From an uncultured delta proteobacterium (GTDB lineage: Bacteria > Desulfobacterota > Desulfovibrionia > Desulfovibrionales > Desulfovibrionaceae), in the NCBI GenBank assembly GCA_903843965.1, contig CAIMRY010000009.1, forward strand, positions 30,558 through 94,557: DNA of 64,000 bases. Reading direction: 5' to 3'. Numbering within the stretch: position 1 is the stretch's first letter; each line of letters begins with the position of its first letter. Shown in pieces: positions 1 through 11,977 of the stretch. The position numbers and the translations under genes are program-made. The notes beneath the pieces are model-generated. The model was not told the origin of the DNA and made no database searches. It was given only the letters and a program-made list of their open reading frames with translations.

Positions 1-516
1 CAGGTGGTAGTTTGCGGCAAAGCGCATGGCCCGCACGGCCAGCAGGTAGTCCTGCTTGAGCACCACATCGGGGAAGCCCTTGATGCGCACGTGGCCCTCG
101 TCAAAGTCGGCCAGACCCTGGTCCTGCTCCTTGGGGCTGGGCAGGTAGGGACAGGCGGCGGAAAGGGGAATCTCGCCCTTTGCCTCCAGTATCTTGAGCA
201 GGCGCGGGGTCAGCCTGGCCACGCACTCCTCGGGGTGGGTGCCGTCGTCCACGCTGGCGGTGTGGAAGTAGAAGGTCACGCCGCTCTGGTGGATGATGCC
301 GGTGACGCCGTATTCCGCACAGCTTTCCACGTTGGGGAACAGGCGCTTCAGGCCGTCGAAGTCCAGCTCGGTGCTGATGTCCATGGCCAGCACTTCGCCG
401 CCCGCAGCCTCGGCCAAAACGGTCTTTTGCAGGCGGGCGTTGATGACGTAGGCGTCGTACCCGTTGCGCATGATGCTTTTGCACAGGCTCACGGCGTCTT
501 TGAAAGGCTGGCTCAT
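1..516 (-). CDS. tRNA nucleotidyltransferase/poly(A) polymerase-like protein, degenerate head domain (partial)
   Basis: Only the first 172 codons are in the window; the 3' part lies beyond position 1. The ATG at 516 follows GGAGGAAGA. The N-terminus (GYDAYVINARLQKTVL, then DISTELDFDGLKRLFPNVE) lines up with the class II nucleotidyltransferase head found in CCA-adding enzymes, and a later segment (LLAVRAMRFAANYHL) resembles the family motif just after the catalytic head. The GG and paired aspartates normally needed for nucleotide transfer are not visible in this alignment, so the head may be inactive and the missing C-terminal part may carry the activity. It lies upstream of pyrC on the same strand with about 100 bases between. 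Family placement is by eye; function is uncertain. Confidence 0.55.
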   Translation of the reverse strand, partial: MSQPFKDAVSLCKSIMRNGYDAYVINARLQKTVLAEAAGGEVLAMDISTELDFDGLKRLFPNVESCAEYGVTGIIHQSGVTFYFHTASVDDGTHPEECVARLTPRLLKILEAKGEIPLSAACPYLPSPKEQDQGLADFDEGHVRIKGFPDVVLKQDYLLAVRAMRFAANYHL

Positions 517-612
517 TCTTCCTCCGGGTCTCTGTAAGCCCCTGGCGGGGCGGGTGTTCCTGTCCGTCGCGGCATGGCCCAGTTATCAGACCGGCGCCGC
601 CGCGCCAGCGCT

Positions 613-2019
613 CTATACTATGCTTTTTCCCGCAAGGAAATGGGCGGCCACGCGGCCGCGCAGGCCGCGACCCAACAGCGGGGTGTTCGCGCTCTTGCTG
701 TGCATGGTCTGGGGCCCCACCACCCACGCGGCCTCCTGGTCAAAGAGCAGGAAGTCCGCCGGGTCGCCCGGGGCGAAGGTGTTCACGGGCAGGCCGAAGC
801 GCCTGCACGGGGCCGTGGTCCAGGCCCGCAGGAAGGAGTCAAAGGGCAGCCTGCCTGTGCGCACCAGCTCCCAGGTCACGCTGAGCGCCGTGTCCAGGCC
901 GGAGATGCCGCAGGGCGCAGCGTCGAACTCGACCTCCTTCTCGTGGGCGGCGTGGGGCGCGTGGTCTGTGGCCAGCATGTCGATGGTCCCGTCGGCCAGG
1001 GCGTCGAGCAGGGCCTCCACGTCGGCCTTTGTGCGCAGGGGCGGGTTGACCTTGGCCAGCGAGCTGTAGCCCGCCACCTCGTCCTCGGTCAGGGTCAGGT
1101 AGTGCGGGCAGGTCTCGGCGGTCACGTCGACCTTGCGCGCCTTGGCCGCGCGGATCACGGCCACGCTTTTTTCGCAGGAGATGTGCGCCAGGTGGATGGG
1201 CGCGCCCAGGTATTCGGCCAGGAGCACGTCGCGCGCGGCCTGGATGGCCTCGGCAATGTCCGGCTGGGCGGCCAGTCCCAGGCGGCTGGAGACCTCGCCC
1301 TCGTTCACGCCCGCACCCGGGGCCAGCCAGGGGTCCTCGCAGTGGTCGATGACCACGCGGCCCAGGTCCTGGCAGTATTCCATGGCCCGGCGCAAGAGCT
1401 CGGTGCTGGCCACGGGCGCGCCGTCGTTGGAAAAGGCCCTGCAGCCCGCAGCCGCAAGGTCGGCCATGGACGCCAGCTCCTGGCCTTTCAGGCCCTTGGT
1501 CAGCGCGCCGATGGGAAACAGGCGTGGGCCGCCTGGCCAGGCCCTGCGCGCCCGCTCCAGCATGAACTCGGTGACGCTGGCGTTGTCGTTGACGGGCCGG
1601 GTGTTGGCCATGCACATGATGTTCGAAAAGCCCCCGGCGGCGGCGGCGGCCAGGCCCGAGGCGATGTCCTCCTTGTACTCCTGGCCGGGCTCGCGCAGGT
1701 GCGTATGCGCGTCGGTCAGGCCGGGCAGAAGCAGCAGCCCGCGCGCGTCGGCCTCCTCGGCCGCGTGCACGTCCAGGCTGCCAGCCGGGACCAGGGCCAC
1801 GATGCGGCCCCGGGCCACCAGCACGTCGACGAGCTGGCCTCTGGGGTTTTTGATTTTTCCGAGCGGGCTGGGCTGCCCGAGTTTGCCGGGCTGGCTATCC
1901 GGCTGTGAGGCCTTGGCGTTGCTGGCTTTGCTATGACTCTTCAGGGGGCCCAGCCACAGGGCGGAGCGCACCGCGAGGTCCAGTTTCTTGACCTGTTGCG
2001 GATTGTTGTTCTCTGCCAT
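613..2019 (-). CDS. pyrC: Dihydroorotase
   Basis: Cyclises carbamoyl-aspartate to dihydroorotate in de novo pyrimidine synthesis, in the cytoplasm. Metal-dependent amidohydrolase fold: HTHLREPG metal-binding motif near residue 105, HISCEKS, TAETCPHYL, and ATDHAPH near the C-terminus carrying the catalytic Asp. The ATG at 2019 follows AGGAGA. The protein is 468 aa against about 425-430 usual; the excess is a Ser/Lys/Gln/Pro-rich insertion around residues 27-58, between the first strand and the ADVLV-like strand. It lies 46 bases downstream of pyrB on the same strand, the common bacterial pyrB-pyrC arrangement, so the two are probably co-transcribed. Confidence 0.95.
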   Translation of the reverse strand: MAENNNPQQVKKLDLAVRSALWLGPLKSHSKASNAKASQPDSQPGKLGQPSPLGKIKNPRGQLVDVLVARGRIVALVPAGSLDVHAAEEADARGLLLLPGLTDAHTHLREPGQEYKEDIASGLAAAAAGGFSNIMCMANTRPVNDNASVTEFMLERARRAWPGGPRLFPIGALTKGLKGQELASMADLAAAGCRAFSNDGAPVASTELLRRAMEYCQDLGRVVIDHCEDPWLAPGAGVNEGEVSSRLGLAAQPDIAEAIQAARDVLLAEYLGAPIHLAHISCEKSVAVIRAAKARKVDVTAETCPHYLTLTEDEVAGYSSLAKVNPPLRTKADVEALLDALADGTIDMLATDHAPHAAHEKEVEFDAAPCGISGLDTALSVTWELVRTGRLPFDSFLRAWTTAPCRRFGLPVNTFAPGDPADFLLFDQEAAWVVGPQTMHSKSANTPLLGRGLRGRVAAHFLAGKSIV

Positions 2020-2065
2020 GGGGGGTCTCCTGTTCCTTCGTGTTCAGGCGGGGATACCGGCGTGT

Positions 2066-3022
2066 TCAGGCGGGAATGCCGGGCTGCCCGGCGTCCGGCG
2101 ATTTGCGGGTCAGGTAGAGGTAGAGCAGGGCCATGCGCACGGCCACCCCGTTCTCCACCTGCTCCAGGATCAGGCTCTCGGCGCTGTCGGCCAGGGCGGA
2201 GTCGATCTCCACGCCCCGGTTGACGGGTCCGGGGTGCAGCACGCAGGCGCCCGGCGCGGCCAGGGCCATGTGCCGGGGCGAAAGGCCGAAGGTGCGGGCG
2301 TATTCGCGCAGGTCCGGCAAGAGCCCGGCCTGCTGGCGCTCCAGCTGCAGGCGCAGGCACATCACCGCGTCCACGTCCTGGGCGGCCTTGGCCACGTTGG
2401 AGTAGACGGCCACGGGCCAGGTGTCCAGACGCGGCGGCAGAAGCGTTCTGGGGCCGCACAGGCGCACGTTCGCGCCAAGCTTGGTCAGCAGCAGCACATT
2501 GGAGCGGGCCACGCGGCTGTGGGCGATGTCGCCCAGGATGAGCACGGTCTTGCCTGCAAACTCCCCGCCCCAGCGGCGGGACAGGGTCAGGGCGTCGAGC
2601 AGGGCCTGGGTGGGGTGGGCGTGGCGTCCGTCGCCGGCATTGATGACGCTGCACTCCAGCCTCTCGGCCAGGAACTGCGCGGCCCCGCTGGAGGCGTGGC
2701 GGATGACGATGCCGTCCGGGTTCATGGCCTGCAGGGTGAGCGCCGTGTCTTTCAGGGTTTCGCCCTTGGTCAGGCTGGAGCTGCTTTTGGCCAGGGCGAA
2801 GGTGTCGGCGCTGAGGCGCTTGCCCGCCATGTCGAAGCTGGTCTTGGTGCGGGTGCTGGCCTCGGCGAAGAAGAGCACCACGCTGCGGCCCTTGAGGGTC
2901 GGCACCTTTTTCACCGGGCGGCTGTTGATCTCCCGGAAATAGGCGGCCGTGACCAGGACGTGGCGCACCTCGTCCGCCGAGAGCTGGGAGATGTCGAGCA
3001 GATCCTTGTGATTCCATTGCAT
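2066..3022 (-). CDS. pyrB: Aspartate carbamoyltransferase catalytic subunit
   Basis: Condenses aspartate and carbamoyl phosphate, the committed step of pyrimidine synthesis. At 318 aa it matches the catalytic subunit; no regulatory pyrI is nearby. Carbamoyl-phosphate motif [15 protein letters not shown] near residue 55, [16 protein letters not shown] near 130, and [12 protein letters not shown] near the C-terminus. The start at 3022 ([14 protein letters not shown]) is chosen because family proteins begin this way and AAGGA lies upstream; an in-frame ATG 21 codons earlier would add an unusual N-terminus. First gene of the pyrB-pyrC pair. Confidence 0.96.
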   Translation of the reverse strand: MQWNHKDLLDISQLSADEVRHVLVTAAYFREINSRPVKKVPTLKGRSVVLFFAEASTRTKTSFDMAGKRLSADTFALAKSSSSLTKGETLKDTALTLQAMNPDGIVIRHASSGAAQFLAERLECSVINAGDGRHAHPTQALLDALTLSRRWGGEFAGKTVLILGDIAHSRVARSNVLLLTKLGANVRLCGPRTLLPPRLDTWPVAVYSNVAKAAQDVDAVMCLRLQLERQQAGLLPDLREYARTFGLSPRHMALAAPGACVLHPGPVNRGVEIDSALADSAESLILEQVENGVAVRMALLYLYLTRKSPDAGQPGIPA

Positions 3023-3200
3023 GGCGGCGTCCTTTTCCTTCTCGGTCTGCGGGCCCCGTCCTGCGGGCCTTGCCAGCTCTTTCACGGCCCGATCTGGCCG
3101 ATCTGCCCTGCTCTATTCCGGTCTGCTCTGTCCTGCTCTTTTCCGACCGGGCTGCCCGCCGTGCGCGGGCCGGGTCATCCTGCTGCGCGGTTGCCCCGGC

Positions 3201-4406
3201 CTAGTCTGAATCTGCTCCGGAAAATACGTCCAGCACGGCCTGCGGCACCACGGAGAAGCGCGCGGCCTGGCCCGGCGCCAGGCTTCCCAGGCGCTTCGCC
3301 CCAGGCACGAGCGGCCCGAAGAAGCGCGCCGGGTTGGCCGTGATCAGCGCCAGGCCCTGGCACAGGGTCAGCAGGCCGGGGTTGCGCTGGCCCAGCCAGG
3401 CCAGCTCGGCAAAGGGGTCCAGGTCGGCGTTGGAGCACAGGCCGTCGGTGCCCAGGCACACGTTGACCCCGGCATCGAGCAGTTCGCGCAGCGGGGCCTG
3501 GCCCACGCCGATGTGCTCATTGCTGCGCGGGCACAGGCACACGCTGGCGCGGCTGGCTGCGATGAGCGCGATGTCCTCGTCCGTCACGGTGACGCAGTGC
3601 ACGCACAGGGTGGCTTCGTCGAGCAGGCCCAGGGACTGCGCCAGGGGCACGGGCCGCATGCCCGGCGCGCTGTACCCGTCCAGGATCCCGCGCGAGCGCA
3701 GCAGGTCCAGAAACGGGCTCTGGCCCGTGAGCAGGATGGCGTCTTCCTCGGCGTGCTCGGCCAGGTGCAGGGAAAAAGGCAGGCCTTTGGCCCTGGCCAC
3801 ATCCTTGGCCGCGCGCATGAGCTGTGCGCCGGTGCTGTACAGGGCGTGCCCGGCCACGGCGCACGCGCCCTGCCCGGCCTGCCCGGCGTGACCTGACTGA
3901 CCGGTCTGGTCCACGGCGTCCACCTGATGCAGCAGGGTCTGCGGATCATCTGGCGGGCTGCTGCCGATGGCCTCCTGGAAGGACACGAAGCCCAGCCCGC
4001 TGGAGGCCAATATCCCGGCCAGGAGCGGGGCGTTGCGGGTGCTGATGTCGGCCACGAAGGCGCAGCCGCGGCTTTCCAGCCGGGTCAGCTCGGTGCGCAC
4101 CAGGGGCTCGTCCACGCCGTAGGCGTTGTTGGCCAGCAGGCTTTCCACCCAGGCCACAAAGCCCTGGCCCGTGGTGGTCTTGCCCAGCATGTGGGTCATT
4201 TCCAGGTGGGTGTGGCTGTTGAACACGGCCGGGGCCAGGGTCAGGGACCCCAGGTCGCGCACCGGGCCCGCATGGGTCCGGCGCAGGTGGCCGTAGGGGC
4301 CCACGTCCAGGATCATCTGGTCCTGGACAACGACGGCGGCGTCCTCCAAAAGGGGCCAGCCAGGGGTCATGGGCGCGACGCGGGCCGCGCGGAAGATTTC
4401 GGGCAT
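3201..4406 (-). CDS. Amidohydrolase family protein (deaminase/chlorohydrolase-like)
   Basis: Metal-dependent hydrolase of the cytosine/adenosine deaminase-chlorohydrolase group. The ligand motifs are all present: NSHTHLEM, HLAEHAEE, HCVTVTDED and LGTDGLCSNADLD, plus the C-terminal ITANPARFF stretch. In organisms using the futalosine menaquinone route such proteins can be aminodeoxyfutalosine deaminases; substrate cannot be set from sequence. The start at 4406 (MPEIFRAARVAPMTPG) fits the family N-terminus; an ATG at 4478 preceded by GGGGGA is a possible alternative. A Gly/Gln/Ala-rich stretch (QTGQSGHAGQAGQG, coding roughly 3860-3910) interrupts the barrel before the HLAEH motif and looks like a recent low-complexity insertion. 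It is followed by pyrB on the same strand. Confidence 0.85.
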   Translation of the reverse strand: MPEIFRAARVAPMTPGWPLLEDAAVVVQDQMILDVGPYGHLRRTHAGPVRDLGSLTLAPAVFNSHTHLEMTHMLGKTTTGQGFVAWVESLLANNAYGVDEPLVRTELTRLESRGCAFVADISTRNAPLLAGILASSGLGFVSFQEAIGSSPPDDPQTLLHQVDAVDQTGQSGHAGQAGQGACAVAGHALYSTGAQLMRAAKDVARAKGLPFSLHLAEHAEEDAILLTGQSPFLDLLRSRGILDGYSAPGMRPVPLAQSLGLLDEATLCVHCVTVTDEDIALIAASRASVCLCPRSNEHIGVGQAPLRELLDAGVNVCLGTDGLCSNADLDPFAELAWLGQRNPGLLTLCQGLALITANPARFFGPLVPGAKRLGSLAPGQAARFSVVPQAVLDVFSGADSD

Positions 4407-4809
4407 GGTGCTGACTTGGGTGTTGAGGTTCTGGCGGGCGGACGTGATCGCCTGCGCCCGCCGGGGCATCATAGCCATTTCCCCCGGCGTTGCAAGGCCA
4501 TGCGGCGCTCCCGGCCTTGTTTCACCCTGTTGCGTCTGGTCTATCCCTGGCTGGTCTTTTTGCGGTCGCCTTTTCCCGCCTGGCAGGGTGGGCGACGCAA
4601 CCGGCAGCGTGCCCACCGGAATCCGTCAAGCGTGCAGCACTCGGCCCGCATGCAGCCGCATCCCTGCCGCTTGGCCATTCTCCAGCCTCGTCATTGGACT
4701 GTCGTCGGCTCTTGCTTGGCTGGCGCCGGATTCCTGCCGGACTCTCGCCGGGCTGTCGCCAGACTGGCGCCGGACCGCCGCCGTGCACAGCCACTTTTCG
4801 TCTTCGCCT
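4407..4809. other. Non-coding gap between amidohydrolase and DUF39 gene
   Basis: No gene recognised. The stretch 4715-4780 is built of loosely repeated 12-base units around GCCGG (for example CTGGCGCCGGA twice). The left edge may include a longer N-terminus of the amidohydrolase. The right end is a clear terminator for the DUF39 gene. Confidence 0.5.
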
Positions 4810-4835
4810 AAAAAAAGGGAGGCTTGCGGCCTCCC
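4810..4835 (-). terminator. Rho-independent terminator of the DUF39 gene
   Basis: Read on the minus strand, a perfect 7-bp stem (GGGAGGC/GCCTCCC) with a 5-base loop is followed by a run of seven T. It starts about 8 bases after the stop codon of the homocysteine biosynthesis gene. Confidence 0.92.
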
Positions 4836-4843
4836 TTGTCTTG

Positions 4844-6016
4844 TCACATGGAGAGTATCTCGCACTGCGGCTCGGTGAGCAGGAACGTGCCGTTCTCGAT
4901 CCATTTCTTGAGCGTTTCGGCTATCTCAAGCGAGATGGTGTAGCTGGTCACCGGCACGGTGGGCGTGGCGCGCTCGTTCACCGTGATGCTGCCGCTTTTG
5001 AGCTCCTCGAAGTTCACGTGGCAGATGGTGCGGTTGATTCCGTTGGGATAGTCGTAGCCGTAGTCCTTGACGGGCATCTGGATGTCCGCGTCGGCCACGC
5101 CGGTGAACCAGGCCATCTCCTCGTCCAGGATGGGGATGGGAATGCCCACGCCCATGTTCAGCGAGCAGCCGTAGCCGGTGATGGACAGGCCGCGCACATA
5201 GCGCGGGTCCATGCCCTTGAGGTTGCCCTTGAGCATGAGCGTGCCCGAGGCCCCAAGGGGAATGCCGCGCTCGTTCCTGGGCGGCTTGGCGTTGTGCTGG
5301 GTGCCCGCGCCGATGACGTAGCCCACGCTGCCGCCCATGAAGATCCGCGTGCCCAGCCCGATGGTGCGCAGGTAGGGATCGTTGAACAGGGGCGAAAGCT
5401 GGCCCGAGGTGGCGAAGTTGGCGTTGCGGCAGCCGGGCTTAAGCGGGCCCATGTACGTGTAGATGGTCCGGCCGCTCATGTTCACGGCGCAGTTGTAGTT
5501 CTGGTAGCAGTTGCGCGGATTGAGCAGCCAGGCCCCGGGCAGGCTGGCCAGGGTCACGTCCTTTTCCAGCTCCTTGCGCGGGTAGCAGTCCGTGCCGTAG
5601 GACTTGGCCCGCAGGCGAACGGGCTTGCCGCGCAGCAGGTCCTCGATGACGTGGCCGCCGCCGTAGGCGAAGCGGCCCGGGTAGACCTTGTTCAGGGGAT
5701 CGTCGGCGCTGGGCTCGGTGGCGCCGCAATAGGCATCGACAGCGGCCAGGCCCGCGTAGCAGGGCACGTTGTTCAGCCAGACTTGGGCAGCCTTCATCAG
5801 CGGCGGCTCCTGACCGAAGTTGAAGAGCATGCCGGACGAGCACATGGGCGAGAAGGTGCCCGTGGTCACCACGTCGACTTCCCTGGCGGCCTTGGTCTTG
5901 CCCAGACGGCGCACGGTCTCGACCATTTCCTCCGCTGTGAGGACCACGGCCTTGCCTTTCTGGATGCGCTCGTTGATCTCGGCGATGGTCTTTCCGGTCT
6001 TGGCTTTCCCGGCCAT
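4844..6016 (-). CDS. Homocysteine biosynthesis protein (DUF39/HcyBio family)
   Basis: DUF39 family, implicated in sulfate reducers and methanogens in making homocysteine from aspartate semialdehyde and sulfide. 390 aa, full length. Features seen: VVTTGTFSPMCSSGMLFNFGQ near residue 50, LNPRNCYQNYNCAVN with conserved cysteines, GGSVGYVIGAGTQHN, and ITGYGCSLNMGVGIPIPILDEEMAWFTGV in the C-terminal half. The ATG at 6016 is preceded by GCGGAGGAAGC. The ferredoxin/NIL-domain partner often found with it is not adjacent here. It ends in a strong terminator and seems to be a single-gene transcript. Its presence supports a sulfidogenic anaerobe. Confidence 0.92.
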   Translation of the reverse strand: MAGKAKTGKTIAEINERIQKGKAVVLTAEEMVETVRRLGKTKAAREVDVVTTGTFSPMCSSGMLFNFGQEPPLMKAAQVWLNNVPCYAGLAAVDAYCGATEPSADDPLNKVYPGRFAYGGGHVIEDLLRGKPVRLRAKSYGTDCYPRKELEKDVTLASLPGAWLLNPRNCYQNYNCAVNMSGRTIYTYMGPLKPGCRNANFATSGQLSPLFNDPYLRTIGLGTRIFMGGSVGYVIGAGTQHNAKPPRNERGIPLGASGTLMLKGNLKGMDPRYVRGLSITGYGCSLNMGVGIPIPILDEEMAWFTGVADADIQMPVKDYGYDYPNGINRTICHVNFEELKSGSITVNERATPTVPVTSYTISLEIAETLKKWIENGTFLLTEPQCEILSM

Positions 6017-6100
6017 GTGCTTCCTCCGCTGCTGGAGCTCTTGATGCCGTGTCCGCGCCCACTGCAGGCGCGGCGCAATCCGTCGTCGGCTATTGGTCGA

Positions 6101-6289
6101 TTATTCGTCTGGCTGGGCCAGGGCCGCAAGCAAGTCCGGCGTGCGCCTGGGGGCCTTGCGCCGCTTGTCGTCCATGGGACGAGCTGCCGGGGCCAGGGCT
6201 TTGCGCACGCGCACATCGCCCGGCTGCAGCACCAAGGTGAAGGCTGTGGCCTTGCTCTTCTTCTTGCTCATGGTCTGCTGCCCGTTCAT
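6101..6289 (-). CDS. Small basic hypothetical protein
   Basis: A 62-aa reading frame starting MNGQQTMSKKKSK, with a second in-frame ATG six codons later (6271). It is rich in Lys, Arg, Ala and Pro, without a membrane segment or known motif. It diverges from dnaA and its start lies at the edge of the candidate replication origin. Ribosome binding is weak (AAGAG about 12 bases upstream). No family recognised; it may be a conserved small protein or a chance ORF. Confidence 0.4.
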   Translation of the reverse strand: MNGQQTMSKKKSKATAFTLVLQPGDVRVRKALAPAARPMDDKRRKAPRRTPDLLAALAQPDE

Positions 6290-6320
6290 TTGAACATGCT
6301 CTTGAAAACATCGATCGACC

Positions 6321-6329
6321 TGTGGAAAA
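6321..6329 (-). promoter_or_regulatory. DnaA-box-like site
   Basis: Reads TTTTCCACA on the minus strand, one mismatch from the consensus DnaA box. Confidence 0.5.
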
Positions 6330-6498
6330 CATGGCGGCCTTCCGCCCTCTGGTTCATGGCTCAAATCGCCGCGCTTGGCAATTCTTTTCCGTTGGCCGCC
6401 GCGCTATTCGCTTGGCATCGGAAGGGTTTTCGCGTAGGAGATGAAGGCATGCAGGAGGACCAAATGGCGTCCTGCGAACCTGAGAAATTTCTCCTTGT

Positions 6499-6507
6499 TT
6501 TTCCACA
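6499..6507 (+). promoter_or_regulatory. DnaA-box-like site
   Basis: TTTTCCACA, 30 bases before the chosen dnaA start; it could serve origin function or dnaA autoregulation. Confidence 0.5.
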
Positions 6508-6536
6508 AATTGGATGAAGGTACAGGCCACAGGACC

Positions 6537-7835
6537 GTGAAGAAAGCCCTGCGTGAACATCTTGCGGGCTCTTGCACAGAGCAGGAGCTGAAGCGCTGGT
6601 ATGACCCCCTGGAGATCGAGCAGTCCGAGGGCGGCCACGAGGTGCGCATCAGCTTTCCGCACAGCTACTTCGCCCAGTGGTTTGCCGGTCGCATGCAGGA
6701 CCGCTTCGAGGCCGAGCTGCACCTGTTTCGCGGCGGCGCCTGCGACATCCGCTATGTCATCCCTGGCCTGCGACGCCGCGCCGCAGTCGAAGGCGCCGGA
6801 GCCGACCGGGCCACCAGGAAACTGAGCTTCCCCTTTGACGCGCAGTACAGCTTTGAGAGTTTTCTGACCAACTCCAAGAACTACTTTCCGCTGGAGACGG
6901 CGCGCCAGGTGGCGCGTGACGGCATGGCTCAGTTCAACCCCTTTGTCATCTGCGGCAAGTCCGGGTCGGGCAAGAGCCACCTTTTGAAGGCCATCGCCAA
7001 CGAGATCGCCAAAAACCAGCCCTTGTCGGACATCCTGGTGACCTCGGGTGAGGGCCTGCGCACCCTGTTGTCCCAGGGCGACCAGTTGGCTTCACGCAGC
7101 TTTGTCTCGGGCCACCAGTACCTCCTGGTCGACGACATCCACTGGCTGGCCGGGGACGAAAGGCTCCAGCAGGAGCTGCTCGTGGTCTTCAATCAATTCC
7201 ACGACGGCAAGCGGCAGATGGTCTTCACCTGCCAAGACCGCATCGGCGCATACGAGGACATCATCCCGTCCCTGCGCTCCCGCCTGGAGGGTGGGCTCGT
7301 GGTCAGCCTGAAGCAGCCGGACATGGACATCCGTGTGGCCTTGATCCAGGAGCGCGTACGGGCCAAGAAGCTGCCCCTGTCCAAGGAGCAGATCCTCATC
7401 CTGGCCCAGCGCTTCCAGAACTTCCGGGCCTTGAACGGCATCCTGATCAAGCTCTTGGCCTTCCGCGAACTGGTGCGCAAAGACATCTCGGCCAGGGACT
7501 TTGAGCACATCCTGTCCAACACCGAGGAGCGCGACCTGCCCAAGGTCACGGCGGACAGCATCATCGACACCGTGTGTCAGCACTATCAGGTCAAGCGCAA
7601 GGACGTCATGGGCGAGGACAGGCGGCAGGGCATCGCCCTGGCCCGGCAGGTGGCCATGTTCCTCTGCCGCGACCTGCTCGGCCAGTCCTACCCGGTGCTC
7701 GGCCGCACCTTTGGCGGCAAGGACCACAGCACGGTCATCTACTCGGTGAAGAAGATCAAAGAATTGCAAGAAGATGGCAAGGAAATGAAACAGCTGTTGA
7801 AAGATTTGAAGGTTCGTTGTCGGCAGGCGGGCTGA
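6537..7835 (+). CDS. dnaA: Chromosomal replication initiator protein DnaA
   Basis: AAA+ initiator that binds DnaA boxes and opens oriC. A short domain I (VKKALREHLAGSCTEQELK) leads into the ATPase domain: Walker A GKSGSGKSHL near residue 139, Walker B LLVDDIHWLAGD near 197, sensor and arginine-finger regions, then the C-terminal HTH with GRTFGGKDHSTVIYSV. The GTG at 6537 is preferred because it leaves a normal domain I start; an ATG 32 codons upstream (6441) would add an unrelated basic N-terminus and overlap a DnaA-box-like site. About 432 aa. It is followed by dnaN after 141 bases. Confidence 0.95.
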   Translation: MKKALREHLAGSCTEQELKRWYDPLEIEQSEGGHEVRISFPHSYFAQWFAGRMQDRFEAELHLFRGGACDIRYVIPGLRRRAAVEGAGADRATRKLSFPFDAQYSFESFLTNSKNYFPLETARQVARDGMAQFNPFVICGKSGSGKSHLLKAIANEIAKNQPLSDILVTSGEGLRTLLSQGDQLASRSFVSGHQYLLVDDIHWLAGDERLQQELLVVFNQFHDGKRQMVFTCQDRIGAYEDIIPSLRSRLEGGLVVSLKQPDMDIRVALIQERVRAKKLPLSKEQILILAQRFQNFRALNGILIKLLAFRELVRKDISARDFEHILSNTEERDLPKVTADSIIDTVCQHYQVKRKDVMGEDRRQGIALARQVAMFLCRDLLGQSYPVLGRTFGGKDHSTVIYSVKKIKELQEDGKEMKQLLKDLKVRCRQAG

Positions 7836-7926
7836 ACCGTGTTTGGACCGCGTGAAACGCTGGGCTGTTCCTGTGAAGCGACAGGCAATGTTTGTCAAAT
7901 ACGCCAATAAACAAGGCTCTTGCCAC

Positions 7927-7956
7927 TGTTTCGAACAAACAGGCGCTGCTTATAAT
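7927..7956 (+). promoter_or_regulatory. Probable promoter for dnaN
   Basis: A perfect TATAAT at 7951-7956 lies 20 bases upstream of the dnaN start. A weak -35 (TGTTTC, 7927-7932) sits 18 bases before it. The dnaA-dnaN gap is locally AT-rich. Confidence 0.55.
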
Positions 7957-7976
7957 AGCCATCAAGGAGAATATGT

Positions 7977-11725
<3,749 letters not shown>

Positions 11726-11747
11726 GGTAAGCACGGGTCTCGGTAGA

Positions 11748-11798
11748 GCTTGGGGGCGCTGCCCCCAAGCCCCTGCCAAGGGGAATGATTCCCCTTGG
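11748..11798. repeat. Paired perfect hairpins after gyrB
   Basis: Two adjacent perfect palindromes: arms 11748-11757/11761-11770 (GCTTGGGGGC with a 3-base loop) and 11776-11785/11789-11798 (CCAAGGGGAA, 3-base loop). No T-tract follows either strand directly, so a simple intrinsic terminator is doubtful. The pair resembles GC-rich dispersed intergenic elements; a further hairpin (AGAGGC/GCCTCT, 11922-11936) lies nearer gyrA. Confidence 0.7.
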
Positions 11799-11977
11799 AG
11801 CCTTTAGTTGTTGATGTTCATTGTAGAAGTGATAATTTGACCTGAATGCTCTCCCCGGAATCTCCCAAATGGTGTGTCCGGGGGACCTCAGGCCCCAGGT
11901 GGAGATGAGGGGCTGGGGGATAGAGGCGAAGCCTCTGCCCCTGGTTCCAACCGACCCGCCACATACGGAGGATATAC

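Larger units (their letters stand above)
6300..6536. other. Candidate replication origin region (oriC) upstream of dnaA
   Basis: Intergenic segment directly upstream of dnaA. Two matches to a near-consensus DnaA box TTTTCCACA (consensus TTATCCACA) are visible: 6321-6329 on the minus strand and 6499-6507 on the plus strand. The dnaA-dnaN-gyrB-gyrA order next to it and the parABS locus 22 kb away support an origin nearby. No long AT-rich unwinding element stands out, so the origin may extend elsewhere; placement is an inference. Confidence 0.5.

Noticed and set aside
4522..4904. Minus-strand frames in the gap near 4.5-4.9 kb
   Set aside because: They overlap repeats and a terminator; composition is Arg/Pro/Ala-rich and no start is supported.
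11748..11798. Hairpin pair as a plain intrinsic terminator of gyrB
   Set aside because: No T-run follows on either strand; kept as a repeat element instead.
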